64,000 nucleotides of DNA from Xanthomonas citri pv. mangiferaeindicae (GTDB lineage: Bacteria > Pseudomonadota > Gammaproteobacteria > Xanthomonadales > Xanthomonadaceae), in NCBI GenBank assembly GCA_002240395.1, contig CP016836.1, forward strand, positions 806,001-870,000, written 5' to 3'. The position numbers were made by a program, and so were the translations under genes. Shown piece by piece: positions 33,871-44,519 of the stretch (its first letter is position 1; every line of letters starts with the position of its first letter). The notes beneath the pieces are model-generated. The model worked only from the letters and a program-made list of their open reading frames with translations. It was not told the origin of the DNA and ran no database searches.

Positions 33871-33923
33871 CTGGGGACCTACCGCTTACAAGGCGGTTGC
33901 TCTACCAACTGAGCTATGCCGGC
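33848..33923 (-). tRNA. tRNA-Thr (anticodon TGT)
   Basis: A full 76-base cloverleaf with encoded CCA. Acceptor stem GCCGGCA/TGCCGGC, D-arm GCTCAGTTGGTAGAGC, anticodon stem ACCGC/GCGGT around loop CTTGTAA (anticodon TGT), T-loop TTCGAAC. A TAGAAT -10-like box lies 25 bases upstream on the same strand (33948-33953), followed by a GC-rich discriminator typical of stable RNA promoters. The upstream SPOR gene's 3' end overlaps that box. Confidence 0.96.
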
Positions 33924-33950
33924 ATGGGGCGGCGAGGCCGCGCGGGGATT

Positions 33951-34649
33951 CTAACCTGCATCCTGGGTGGCAGCGCAGTGGCCGGGTTCGACCCGGGCCG
34001 CCCCGGTGCCCGTGCGCAGCGCGGCATCGGCCATTGCCCCGTCGACCAGCGCATCGAGCCAGGGCTGCGCCTGGCCGCCGATCGGCTCGGCCTGCGCGGC
34101 GAAGCCGGCGGCGCGCAGGGCGTCGACGCGTGCCTGCGCGGGCGCTTCGCTGTCGAAGCGGCCCAGCGCGATGCCGTGCGCGTCGTCGCCATCGGCAATC
34201 ACGTACTGGTCCTCGATCCCGGCCGCGCGCAGCCGTGCGGCCATCGCGTCGGCCGCGGCGCGGTCGCGCTGCGGCGGCAGCCAGACCCGCCAGCCGCGCG
34301 GCGCGACGGCGACCTCACGCGCGAACACGCGGACACCATCGCTCGCCAGACGCCGGCGCGCGGCATCGCGTGCGCCGGTGTTGGCGAATGGGCCAAGTGC
34401 GACGCAGCGCGGCGCTGCCGCCGCGTCGCCCTCGCTGTCGCCATCGAGTACCGCGGCCTCTGCGCTCTCGAAGGCCTCGGCCAGCGGCACCGGGGCCTGC
34501 GGTGCCGCCTGCGGCTCGAGCAGGGTCAGTGTGGGCGGAGCCTCCGCCACCAGTGGCGCCGATTCGGCCGGGGTGTCGCGCAGTGCCCACCAGGCGGCGA
34601 CACCGAGATTGAGGATCACCAGCAACAGAACGAGCGCGCGCAGCAGCAT
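33951..34649 (-). CDS. SPOR-domain membrane-anchored protein
   Basis: Protein of 232 residues: an N-terminal membrane helix (about 3-22), a Pro/Ala/Glu-rich linker to about 80, then a SPOR-type alpha/beta domain (CVALGPFANTGARDAARRRLASDG and RVWLPP; second half GIALGRFDSEAPAQARVDALRAAGF). SPOR domains bind denuded septal peptidoglycan, so a cell-division or envelope role is likely. It starts 9 bases after the coaX stop and is probably in one operon birA-coaX-SPOR, an order known in Xanthomonadaceae. Confidence 0.87.
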   Translation of the reverse strand: MLLRALVLLLVILNLGVAAWWALRDTPAESAPLVAEAPPTLTLLEPQAAPQAPVPLAEAFESAEAAVLDGDSEGDAAAAPRCVALGPFANTGARDAARRRLASDGVRVFAREVAVAPRGWRVWLPPQRDRAAADAMAARLRAAGIEDQYVIADGDDAHGIALGRFDSEAPAQARVDALRAAGFAAQAEPIGGQAQPWLDALVDGAMADAALRTGTGAARVEPGHCAATQDAG

Positions 34650-34658
34650 GGAAGCCTC

Positions 34659-35405
34659 CTAGGTGCCGGCCGTGGTCGGCCTCGCACGGTACCAGCGCGC
34701 CAGGCCGGCCAGGACCAGGTCGGGCCGGACCTGCGCCTGCGGCAGAAGCGGCTGCAGGTCTGCCGCGCCACCGCCATGCAGCAACAGGTCGGGCGTGGCG
34801 CCGATCCGCGACGCGGCCTGGGCGAGACTGCGTTCGACCAGCGCCACGGCGGCGCCTTCGCAGCCTGACGCCAGGGCGTCGTCGGTATCGCTCGCGAACT
34901 CGAGATAGCGTCCGCCCGTCGCGGGCAGTTGCGCGACCCGACGCTGCAGGGCTTCGCGCATCAGCGTCGGCGACGGCGCGATGCGGCCCCCCAGGTGCCG
35001 GCCGTCGGCGTCGAGCAGATCGATCGTCAACGCGGTGCCGACCCCGACCACGACGACGGGCGATGCGGCCTGCGCGCGCGCCGCCAGCAGGGCGAGGAAC
35101 CGGTCGACGCCCAGCCGCGTCGGGTCGGCATAAGCGATCGTGAGGCCATCGAGCACCGGCAGCGTACGCGCCAGCTCGACCTGCGCGCCGCGTGCGGTCA
35201 GCGCGTCGAGCAGCACCGCCCGCAGCGCTGGCGAGGCGACGCTGGCCACCACCGCGGTCCCGATCCGGGGCGGCAGGCGTTCGATCCAGGCCGGATCCAG
35301 CCCGCCGGCCGCATGCGCCGTGCCCGCCACGGGTCCAATGCCCGCGCCCTCGAGCGGCGCGTACTTGAGCCGGGTGTTGCCCAGATCGAACAGCCAGACC
35401 GTCAT
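34659..35405 (-). CDS. coaX: Type III pantothenate kinase
   Basis: CoA-pathway enzyme of 248 residues phosphorylating pantothenate. Motifs of the ASKHA-fold type III form: LFDLGNTRLKY at the N terminus, LGVDRFLAL and VVGVGTALTIDLLD in the middle, and a late HLGGRIAPSPTLM. Its ATG overlaps the birA stop by four bases (ATGA). Type III enzymes are not feedback-inhibited by CoA, a property of the family. Confidence 0.95.
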   Translation of the reverse strand: MTVWLFDLGNTRLKYAPLEGAGIGPVAGTAHAAGGLDPAWIERLPPRIGTAVVASVASPALRAVLLDALTARGAQVELARTLPVLDGLTIAYADPTRLGVDRFLALLAARAQAASPVVVVGVGTALTIDLLDADGRHLGGRIAPSPTLMREALQRRVAQLPATGGRYLEFASDTDDALASGCEGAAVALVERSLAQAASRIGATPDLLLHGGGAADLQPLLPQAQVRPDLVLAGLARWYRARPTTAGT

Positions 35406-36400
35406 GCCGCGTCCCCGTTGCGCACGCTCACTTCACCTGCGTGGAAGGTCCTGACACCGTCGTCGAAGCGGACGCGCAGCGCGCCGTCGTCGGCGATGCC
35501 TTCGGCCTTGCCCTCGAGCACGCCGGCCCCGGTCTGCACCCGCACCGCGCGACCGGCCAGCGCGTCGACCGCCGCGAATGCGGGCAGGAACGGCGTCAGG
35601 CCGTCGCGATCGAAACGCGCCAACGCCGGAATCCAGGCACCGATCACGGCAGCGGCGACCGCATCGCGCGACGGCAGCGCGGGGGCGAGGCTCGCCAGAT
35701 CGATCCAGGGCTGATCGATACGGGCGGCATCGGCGTCAGGCATCCGCACGTTGATCCCGATGCCCAGCACCGCGCGCACCGGCCCGGCATGCTCGCCGCC
35801 GCCTTCGACCAGTACGCCGCCGAGCTTGCGCAGTCCGGCGCTGTCCGACACCACCAGGTCGTTTGGCCATTTGAGCCGCACGTCGCCAAAACCGAGCCCA
35901 TGCAGCGCCTCCACCGCGGCGACACCGGCCACCAGACTCAGCCCGCCCAAGCGCGCGAGCCCGCCCTCGAAGCCACGCTGCAGCGACAGGTAGATGTGCG
36001 CGGCCAGCGGCGAGCACCAGCTCCGGCCCCGGCGCCCGCGCCCGCCGGTCTGGCGTTCGGCCAGCAGCGCCTCGGCGGCCGCGCCCGGCATGGGCCGGCG
36101 CAGCAGTTCGGCGTTGGTCGAATCCAGGGTCCAGGCCACGTCGAGCCGATCCAGGCCCGCGCGCGCGTTCGCCGGCAATGCCGCGAGGATCGCGTCCCGG
36201 TCGAGCAGCGAGACCGGGTGGGCCAGCGCATACCCCTGCCCGCGCCGGGCCTCGATCGGCACGCCGGCCTCGCGCAGCAGGCCGATCCGCTTCCAGACCG
36301 CCGCGCGTGTCTGTCCCGACTCGCGCGCCAGCGCATCGCCCGACACCGGGCCTGCGATCAGCCGCGCCAGCAAGGCGCGCTCGGCGTTGGGCGTGGTCAT
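35402..36400 (-). CDS. birA: Biotin--protein ligase / biotin operon repressor
   Basis: Protein of 332 residues. An N-terminal winged-helix domain (about 1-65: SGDALARESGQTRAAVWKRIGLLREAGV) is followed by the ligase core with GRGRRGRSWCSP (about 115-127, the biotinyl-AMP loop, GRGRRGR) and KWPNDL, and a small C-terminal domain. The HTH suggests it is a bifunctional BirA. Start at MTTPNAERALL, where homology begins. First gene of the birA-coaX-SPOR operon. Confidence 0.95.
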   Translation of the reverse strand: MTTPNAERALLARLIAGPVSGDALARESGQTRAAVWKRIGLLREAGVPIEARRGQGYALAHPVSLLDRDAILAALPANARAGLDRLDVAWTLDSTNAELLRRPMPGAAAEALLAERQTGGRGRRGRSWCSPLAAHIYLSLQRGFEGGLARLGGLSLVAGVAAVEALHGLGFGDVRLKWPNDLVVSDSAGLRKLGGVLVEGGGEHAGPVRAVLGIGINVRMPDADAARIDQPWIDLASLAPALPSRDAVAAAVIGAWIPALARFDRDGLTPFLPAFAAVDALAGRAVRVQTGAGVLEGKAEGIADDGALRVRFDDGVRTFHAGEVSVRNGDAA

Positions 36401-36560
36401 GCGGCGGTCGCGGGCGGATGAACAGAGAAGGCGGACATGCGGCCGATTATCGGCGAGGGCGCCGCCGCTGTCGTGCGCTGCTGCGACGCAACGTCGCGGG
36501 CGCGCGACCTGCGCTATAGTCGGTGGATCTTCGCGTCCGCCTGACTGCCCGGGGTCTTCG

Positions 36561-36830
36561 ATGTCGATACGAGCGATGTTCTGCGCGCTGCTGTTCGCTG
36601 CCTGCCTGCCGGCGGCGGCCCGCGAAGCGCGCGTCCCCGGGCCCTCGGACACCCCGCCTTGCGCCGCGGCGACGCCTGCGTCAGCCCCCGAGACGGCTGG
36701 CAGCGACGCCGTCCGGCGCCCGCCGGCCAGCGCGTCGAAGGCCCGTCCGGCGACCTCGGGCGGCATCGAGAGCGACGGTCCGCTGCGCGGCCCGCGCTGG
36801 CACAGCTTCCTTCCCGGCATGTTCCGCTGA
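36561..36830 (+). CDS. Unknown small secreted protein
   Basis: Protein of 89 residues with a clear signal peptide (MSIRAMFCALLFAACLPAAA), then a disordered Ala/Pro/Ser region with two cysteines and a C-terminal GPLRGPRWHSFLPGMFR. A TATAGT -10-like box at 36515-36520 precedes it. It ends 16 bases before the mtfA GTG and is probably co-transcribed. No family recognised. Confidence 0.6.
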   Translation: MSIRAMFCALLFAACLPAAAREARVPGPSDTPPCAAATPASAPETAGSDAVRRPPASASKARPATSGGIESDGPLRGPRWHSFLPGMFR

Positions 36831-36846
36831 GGCGACGGCTCCGGTC

Positions 36847-37599
36847 GTGCGTTCGCTGATCCGGCGCCTGTTCGCGGGCGCCCCGCCGCCCATCCCCGAT
36901 GCGGACTGGGTGGCCATCCGCCACCAATTGCCTTGGGTCCACGCGCTCGACGATGCACGTGCGGTGCGGCTGCGCACGCTCGCAGCGCACTTCCTGCACC
37001 GCAAGACCATCACCCCGGTCGCCGGCCTGGCGCTGGACGCACGCGAGCGGCTGCTGCTCGCGACGCTGTGCTGCCTGCCGCTGCTCGAGTTTGGCGATGA
37101 GGGCCTGCACGGCTGGTCACAGCTCATCGTCTACCCCGATGCGTTCCGGGTGAACCGCAGCCACATCGACGCCGCCGGCGTGATGCATGAGTGGGACGAC
37201 GAACTGATCGGTGAAGCCTGGGAGAGCGGGCTGCTGGTGTTGTCGTGGGCCGACATTCAGAGCGACATCGCCGAGCCCGACGGCGGCTTCTGCGTGGCGG
37301 TGCACGAGATGGCGCACAAGCTCGATGCGCTCGATGGCGTGCTCGACGGCACCCCGCCGCTGCCGCGCCCGTGGCAGCGGGCCTGGGCGCAGGATTTCCA
37401 GCGCGCGTTCGATGGCTTCGTCGCCCGCGTCGACGCAGGGCACGACACCGCGCTCGACCCCTACGCAGCCGAGGCGCCCGAGGAATTCTTCGCCGTCTGC
37501 AGCGAGTACCACTTCAGCGCGCCGGCGTTGCTGCGCGACACGCTGCCCGAGGTCGCCGCGCACCTCGAACGCTTCTACGGTCCGTCGCCGCTGGCGTAG
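36847..37599 (+). CDS. mtfA: MtfA-type zinc-dependent peptidase
   Basis: Protein of 250 residues (E. coli MtfA 265). CVAVHEMAHKLDALDG carries the HExxH zinc motif; further typical parts are PVAGLALDARERLLLATLCCLPLL and EAPEEFFAVCSEYHF, where a glutamate completes the zinc site. In E. coli MtfA binds the repressor Mlc and so affects ptsG; whether that holds here is unknown. The start is GTG at 36847, just before the conserved IRRLFAGAPPP segment; no ATG fits. Confidence 0.92.
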   Translation: MRSLIRRLFAGAPPPIPDADWVAIRHQLPWVHALDDARAVRLRTLAAHFLHRKTITPVAGLALDARERLLLATLCCLPLLEFGDEGLHGWSQLIVYPDAFRVNRSHIDAAGVMHEWDDELIGEAWESGLLVLSWADIQSDIAEPDGGFCVAVHEMAHKLDALDGVLDGTPPLPRPWQRAWAQDFQRAFDGFVARVDAGHDTALDPYAAEAPEEFFAVCSEYHFSAPALLRDTLPEVAAHLERFYGPSPLA

Positions 37600-37640
37600 G
37601 CCAGCGCAGCGCCGTCGCGACAGGCGGCCGCCGATGCCAC

Positions 37641-39086
37641 TCAGAAGCCCGGCGGCAACCGCACCGAGAAGCAGGCACCGCCCAGTTCTTCCGAACGTCC
37701 CACGTGCAGTTCGCCGCGGTAGCTATGCACGATGTCCTGCACGATCGACAGGCCGATGCCGTGGCCCTGCACGCGCTCGTCGCCACGCACACCGCGCTGG
37801 AGCACCGTTGCGACGCGATCGGGCGGAATGCCGGGACCGTCGTCCTCGACCACCAGCACCAGGCCCGGCCGCCGGTTGGGCGCGGTGTCGCCCGAACGCA
37901 CCGTCAGCAGCACCCGCGAGCGTGCCCACTTGAAGGCGTTTTCGAGCAGGTTGCCGAGCAGTTCCTGCAGGTCGCCGGGTTCGCCATGGAAGCGCGCTGC
38001 CGCGTCGATCTCGAACTCGCAGACCGCGCCCTTGGCGGCGTAGATCTTCTCCAGCCCGCGCACGATCTGCTCGGCATGCGGTTCGATCTCGATTGCGGCC
38101 GAGAACAATTGATGGCCGCTGGAGGCCGCGCGCGCGAGCTGGTACGTCACCAGGTCGGTCATGCGCTGCAACTGGGTCTCGACCTCCTCGCGCAGTTCGG
38201 CCTCGCCGGTGCCGGCGTCGAGCCGCGAGCGCAACACCGCCAGCGGCGTCTTGAGGCTGTGCGCCAGGTCGGACATGGTGTTGCGCTGACGCGCGAGGTG
38301 TTCGCGCTCGCTTTCGATCAGCGCGTTGATGCTCTCGGTCAGCGGCAGCAGCTCGCGCGGATGCTGCATGCCCATGCGGTCGGCCTGGCCGCGCTGTACG
38401 CGCACCAGTTCGTGTTCGACCCGCCGCAACGGCCACAGGCTCCAGCGCACGATGAGCGCCTGCAGCAGCAGCAGGATCATGCCGGCGATGCCGAGGTTGA
38501 CCCACAGCGCGGCGCGGAAGACCCGCACCTGGCGCGGCACGATACCGGCGTCCTCCATCACATAGATGGTGTAGGCGAACTCGTCGTCGGTGCGCGTCTC
38601 CTCCGGCGACCACAGCAGGCCCAGACCGTAGCGATAGACCTCGCCCGGCGAGCCGTCGCTGCGCACGATGGGCAGCGGGCCTTCGAACTTCTCCTCGCGC
38701 GCGCCGAGCATCGTCGCCTCGGGCAACTGCGGGCCCGACGCCGAACGCGAGGCCCAGGTGCCGCTGGGCAGCACCACCTCGGCGTACAGGCCGCTGCCTG
38801 GGCGCAGGAAGCGGTCGTCGGGCGGGGACTCGGACGGCAGGTAGATCTCACCGCCACGCAGGAACTCGATATCGCCGGCGTAGGCGTAGACATAGTTGCG
38901 CAGGCGCTCGCGCTGGCCTTCGCTGGCGACGTCGATGAACGCCCGATCGAGCGCATAACCGGCCAGTGCCAGGAACGCAAGCAGGCCGATACTGGCCGCC
39001 AGCAACTGGCGCGCCTGCAACGAGCGCGGGCGCCACCGCGAGGGGCGCCGCACCTTGGTCTTGGGGCGTCGGGACTCAGCAGGCAT
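37641..39086 (-). CDS. phoQ: PhoQ-like sensor histidine kinase
   Basis: Membrane kinase of 481 residues. Two helices (about 27-46 and 192-213) enclose a periplasmic domain of about 145 residues, followed by a HAMP-like linker. The DHp helix holds SDLAHSLKTPLAVL with the phospho-acceptor His276. The N, D and G boxes (NLLENAFKWA, EDDGPGIPPD, GHGIGLSIV) are intact. DLAHSLKTPLAV is characteristic of the PhoQ group, which senses low divalent cations, acid or cationic peptides. It follows phoP by 77 bases on the same strand, and is convergent with mtfA. Confidence 0.93.
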   Translation of the reverse strand: MPAESRRPKTKVRRPSRWRPRSLQARQLLAASIGLLAFLALAGYALDRAFIDVASEGQRERLRNYVYAYAGDIEFLRGGEIYLPSESPPDDRFLRPGSGLYAEVVLPSGTWASRSASGPQLPEATMLGAREEKFEGPLPIVRSDGSPGEVYRYGLGLLWSPEETRTDDEFAYTIYVMEDAGIVPRQVRVFRAALWVNLGIAGMILLLLQALIVRWSLWPLRRVEHELVRVQRGQADRMGMQHPRELLPLTESINALIESEREHLARQRNTMSDLAHSLKTPLAVLRSRLDAGTGEAELREEVETQLQRMTDLVTYQLARAASSGHQLFSAAIEIEPHAEQIVRGLEKIYAAKGAVCEFEIDAAARFHGEPGDLQELLGNLLENAFKWARSRVLLTVRSGDTAPNRRPGLVLVVEDDGPGIPPDRVATVLQRGVRGDERVQGHGIGLSIVQDIVHSYRGELHVGRSEELGGACFSVRLPPGF

Positions 39087-39163
39087 GAAGGCTCACGGGC
39101 GTGGACTGCGGCCCGGATGCGTGACGGCAACGGGCCGAAGGGCGCGACTGCCGACCGCGCGGC

Positions 39164-39850
39164 TCACCCCTCGCCGTTGCGCGGAATCGCGAACCGGTAG
39201 CCACGGCCCCGCACGGTTTCGATCGGCTTGAGCGCGCCGTCCGGATCGAGTTTCTTGCGCAGGCGGCCGATGAACACCTCGAGCACGTTGGAATCGCGAT
39301 CGAAGTCCTGCTGGTAAATGTGCTCGGTCAGATCGGCCTTCGAGACCAGCTCGCCGGCATGCATCATCAGATACTCGAGCACCTTGTACTCGTAGCTCGT
39401 CAGATCGACGTTCTTGCCGTCCACGCTGACCGTCTGCGCGGCCAGATCCAGCGTTACCGTGCCGCATTCGAGCGTGGGCTTGCTCCAGCCCGCCGCGCGG
39501 CGGACCAGCGCATTGATGCGTGCGAGCAGTTCCTCGACGTGAAACGGCTTGACCAGGTAGTCGTCCGCGCCCTGCTTGAGGCCATCGACCTTGTCCTGCC
39601 AACTCGAACGTGCGGTCAGGATCAGCACCGGAAATTGCTTGCCCTCTTCGCGGAGCGCCTTGATCAGCTCCATGCCCGACATCTTCGGCAGCCCCAGGTC
39701 GATGATGCCCACGTCGAACGGCACTTCGCGGCCCATGTACAGGCCCTCTTCGCCGTCCTGGGCAGCGTCGACGGCAAAGCCTTCGCGCTTCAGCCGGGCG
39801 GCAAGGGTCTCACGCAGGGGAGCTTCGTCTTCGACGAGCAGGATTCGCAT
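39164..39850 (-). CDS. phoP: PhoP-like response regulator (OmpR family)
   Basis: Protein of 228 residues. Receiver domain with acidic pocket EDE (8-10 region), phospho-acceptor Asp51 and Lys101. The C-terminal winged helix is of the OmpR/PhoB type (LTSYEYKVLEYLMMHAGELVSKADLTEHIYQQDFDRDSNVLEVFIGRLRKKL shortened here to its key parts: LEVFIGRLRKKLD and TVRGRGYRF). The start at MRILLVEDEAP is the family's usual one. Upstream is a PepSY-like gene, downstream phoQ: one likely operon. Confidence 0.95.
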   Translation of the reverse strand: MRILLVEDEAPLRETLAARLKREGFAVDAAQDGEEGLYMGREVPFDVGIIDLGLPKMSGMELIKALREEGKQFPVLILTARSSWQDKVDGLKQGADDYLVKPFHVEELLARINALVRRAAGWSKPTLECGTVTLDLAAQTVSVDGKNVDLTSYEYKVLEYLMMHAGELVSKADLTEHIYQQDFDRDSNVLEVFIGRLRKKLDPDGALKPIETVRGRGYRFAIPRNGEG

Positions 39851-39908
39851 GGGGTCAACTCCGGTCGAACGGCCGGACCGGCCGTGAATTGGGGGCGAGA
39901 ATGCAGGA

Positions 39909-40280
39909 TCAATCGTCGTCGCCGCGTGCACGGGCGTCACGCCCACGCTGCTGCGGATCGTCGACGTACACCCGGACCCGGCCGCTATCGTCCATCACCT
40001 TGATGCGATTGACGTCGCGGCCATCGGCATGCATCCGCTCCACGCTGAGCACCCGGCCCCGCGTCGTGCGTTCGATCCGGCGGACCGAAGCGGACATGGA
40101 ATCCTGGGCGCCCCGCGGGCCCACGTTCTGCCGCCCCCACGATGCCCGCATGTCGGGCCCGCTGCGGGCGTCTCCCATCGGCGGGCCCTCTTGCGCCCGC
40201 ACCGTCACGGCCGCGCCCGAGGCGCAAAACGCCACAGCGAGCAGGATCAGCGAAGTGGGTCTGGACGACGGGGCAGGCAC
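39909..40280 (-). CDS. Secreted PepSY-like protein upstream of phoP
   Basis: Protein of 123 residues. GTG start at 40280, preceded by AAGGAG with five bases spacing; the ATG 42 bases further up lacks such a site. Signal peptide to about VRAQ (residue 29). The mature part has a short low-complexity segment, then SMSASVRRIERTTRGRVLSVERM and RVYVDDPQQRGRD, which resembles a single PepSY domain, ending in an acidic tail (GDDD). It precedes phoP by 58 bases and may act as a periplasmic modulator of PhoQ (inference by position). Confidence 0.75.
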   Translation of the reverse strand: MPAPSSRPTSLILLAVAFCASGAAVTVRAQEGPPMGDARSGPDMRASWGRQNVGPRGAQDSMSASVRRIERTTRGRVLSVERMHADGRDVNRIKVMDDSGRVRVYVDDPQQRGRDARARGDDD

Positions 40281-40347
40281 GGCCGCTCCTTGAGCGTGGG
40301 TCGGCGGACTAATGCATGGCATGGTCGGGCGGAGGCGGTGAATCCGT

Positions 40348-40365
40348 CCTTAACTTTTCGTTGAC
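40348..40365. promoter_or_regulatory. Direct repeat upstream of the PepSY-phoP-phoQ operon
   Basis: CCTTAAC and CGTTGAC (five of seven identical) are spaced 11 bases apart start to start, the helical repeat typical of OmpR/PhoP-family tandem sites. It lies 68 bases upstream of the GTG start in an AT-richer stretch. A PhoP autoregulation site is possible; the match to known PhoP boxes is weak. Confidence 0.3.
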
Positions 40366-40457
40366 AAGGCTGTCTGTGTTCAGCTTCGAAGGGGGTCCGA
40401 TCATGTCCGGATTCGCCCAAGGGTGCAACGGCGGTCCCTCGATCCGACGTCAATGGA

Positions 40458-41438
40458 TCAGGCCGGCACCGCCGTCGCCTCCAGTGCCTGCTCGACCAAG
40501 GCCCAGTCGGCGCCCGGCCGGTGCGCACCTTCGCTGAGGATCTGCCGGAAGCGCCGCCCGCCCGGTTGTCCGTGGAACAGCCCCAGCACGTGGCGCACGA
40601 CGTGCTTGAGCGCCACGCCCTCGGCCAGGCGCGCCTCGATCCAGGGACGCAACGCCCGCAGCAACGCCTCACGCGGCTGTTCCACCCGCCCCCACAGCGC
40701 GGCATCGAGCCGGTGCAGCAGATAGGGATCGTGGTAGGCGGCGCGGCCCAGCATCACGCCGTCGACATACCTCAACTGCTCATGCGCCGCCTCCAGCGTC
40801 GCAATGCCGCCGTTGACCACAACCGGCAGCGCCGGGCGCTCGCGCTTGAGCCGCCAGGCCCAGTCATAGCGCAGCGGCGGGATGTCGCGGTTCTCCTTCG
40901 GCGACAGACCCTGCAGCCAGGCATTGCGCGCGTGCACCACCACCATCGACGCACCGGCGGCGACCACCCCATCGACAAACGCGGCAAATGCGCCGTAATC
41001 GTCATCGTCGTCGACCCCGAGCCGGCATTTCACCGTGACCGGCACCGGGCTGGCGGCGGCCATCGCCGCGACGCAGTCGGCGACCAGCGCGGGCTCGCGC
41101 ATCAGGCAAGCCCCGAAACGCCCGGCCTGCACCCGATCCGAGGGGCAGCCGCAGTTGAGGTTGATCTCGTCGAAGCCATGCTCGGCGGCAATCGCCGACG
41201 CCTGCGCCAGCAACGCCGGATCGCTCCCGCCCAGTTGCAGCGCCAGCGGCGCCTGCTCGGGCGTGGCCGCGAGCAGCCGCACGCGGTCGCCGTGGATCAC
41301 CGCGTTGGCATGCACCATCTCGGTGTACAGGCGTGCGCCGGGCGCGAGGATGCGGTGGAACTGCCGACAATGGACGTCGGTCCAGTCCATCATCGGCGCA
41401 ACCGAGAGCCGCAGGGCGTCGGGGTCGAAAGTGTGCAT
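40458..41438 (-). CDS. dusA: tRNA-dihydrouridine(20/20a) synthase
   Basis: FMN enzyme of 326 residues reducing uridine 20/20a in the tRNA D-loop. LSVAPMMDWTDVHCR at the N terminus is specific to DusA. INLNCGCPSDRVQAG contains the catalytic cysteine. VKCRLGVDD, VVHARNAWLQGLSPKENR and VNGGI are FMN-barrel segments. Start at MHTFDPDALRL. Monocistronic. Confidence 0.96.
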   Translation of the reverse strand: MHTFDPDALRLSVAPMMDWTDVHCRQFHRILAPGARLYTEMVHANAVIHGDRVRLLAATPEQAPLALQLGGSDPALLAQASAIAAEHGFDEINLNCGCPSDRVQAGRFGACLMREPALVADCVAAMAAASPVPVTVKCRLGVDDDDDYGAFAAFVDGVVAAGASMVVVHARNAWLQGLSPKENRDIPPLRYDWAWRLKRERPALPVVVNGGIATLEAAHEQLRYVDGVMLGRAAYHDPYLLHRLDAALWGRVEQPREALLRALRPWIEARLAEGVALKHVVRHVLGLFHGQPGGRRFRQILSEGAHRPGADWALVEQALEATAVPA

Positions 41439-41674
41439 ACGGCTTCCGTTGGGCGCGACGTGCCGGCCTTGCCGGCGTGGGCGTCGCGCGAGGCCCGTCG
41501 CGTCGCGGGCCGTGCAGGGTCGGCCATTGTGCGCCCGCGCGCCTGACGCCTCAAACGCCACCGTCTGAACGACCGGTCGGTGTCTGTACGCGCGGGCGCC
41601 ACAACGCCGCGAATGCGGGCGCATTGCGATGCTGCACAGCGATCGCGCCGCAAGCGCGCCTGAGGGTCCGTTCG

Positions 41675-42085
41675 ATGGTGTTCGTCTTCCTGTTCGCCGC
41701 GCTGCTGGTCGTCTGGAGCTTGGGCGCGGTGCTGCTGTGGCGCGACACGCCTCGCGCCAGCGATGCGCTGGCCTGGGTTGCCGGGCTGCTGGCGCTGGCG
41801 ACTGCGGCGGCGTTCGGCGTCGGGCTGGTCGGGCTCGTGCGCTACGGCGACTGGGAGGCATTAACGACCGCGCAGGCGCTGCACGCAGTATTCGGCGAGG
41901 GCAGCCTGGCACTGCGTCGCTCGGAATGGGGCTGGCTCAACCGGCTATCGGGCGTCTATCTGGGGCTCGATCTGGGCTGGACGCTGCTGATGCTGTGCGC
42001 AGCGCAGTTCGCATCGATCGGCTTCTGGTCGACGCATGCGCAGCGGCGGCGCGCGTCAAGGCGCGGCCGCCCGAAGCGCGACTGA
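41675..42085 (+). CDS. Unknown membrane protein
   Basis: Protein of 136 residues with three helices (about 1-22, 30-56 and 95-118) and a very basic C terminus (QRRRASRRGRPKRD). No family recognised. The 236-base gap before it shows nothing else. It ends 45 bases from glgX, convergent. Confidence 0.65.
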   Translation: MVFVFLFAALLVVWSLGAVLLWRDTPRASDALAWVAGLLALATAAAFGVGLVGLVRYGDWEALTTAQALHAVFGEGSLALRRSEWGWLNRLSGVYLGLDLGWTLLMLCAAQFASIGFWSTHAQRRRASRRGRPKRD

Positions 42086-42129
42086 TCGCGGCCCACGATC
42101 CATCGCACGGTCGGCCTGTGCTGCGCCGC

Positions 42130-44327
<2,198 letters not shown>

Positions 44328-44328
<1 letters not shown>

Positions 44329-44519
44329 CAGCGCGGCATCCCAGCGACGTGTTCGATGTTTTCGCGCTCGGCCTGCAATTCGGCATCGACGAGCCGCTCG
44401 GCCATCGCCCAGTGGCGCAACGATTCGCCATCGGGGCGGCCTTCGGCCTGCCAGATCTCGCGCGCGAGCTCCCGGATCCGGGCCGTGCGCTGCTGTTCGT
44501 CCATTGTCGTTCGACTCAT
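44328..44519 (-). CDS. DUF2934 small protein
   Basis: Protein of 63 residues. RIRELAREIWQAEGRPDGESLRHWAMAERLV matches the DUF2934 family (IRxxAYxxWExEGxPxGxxxxHWxxAE). Function unknown. Its ATG overlaps the treY stop and its stop overlaps the glgX ATG, both by four bases, so it is a translated member of the operon. DUF2934 genes occur beside trehalose and glycogen genes in other proteobacteria, as far as I recall, which suggests a small partner protein. Confidence 0.88.
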
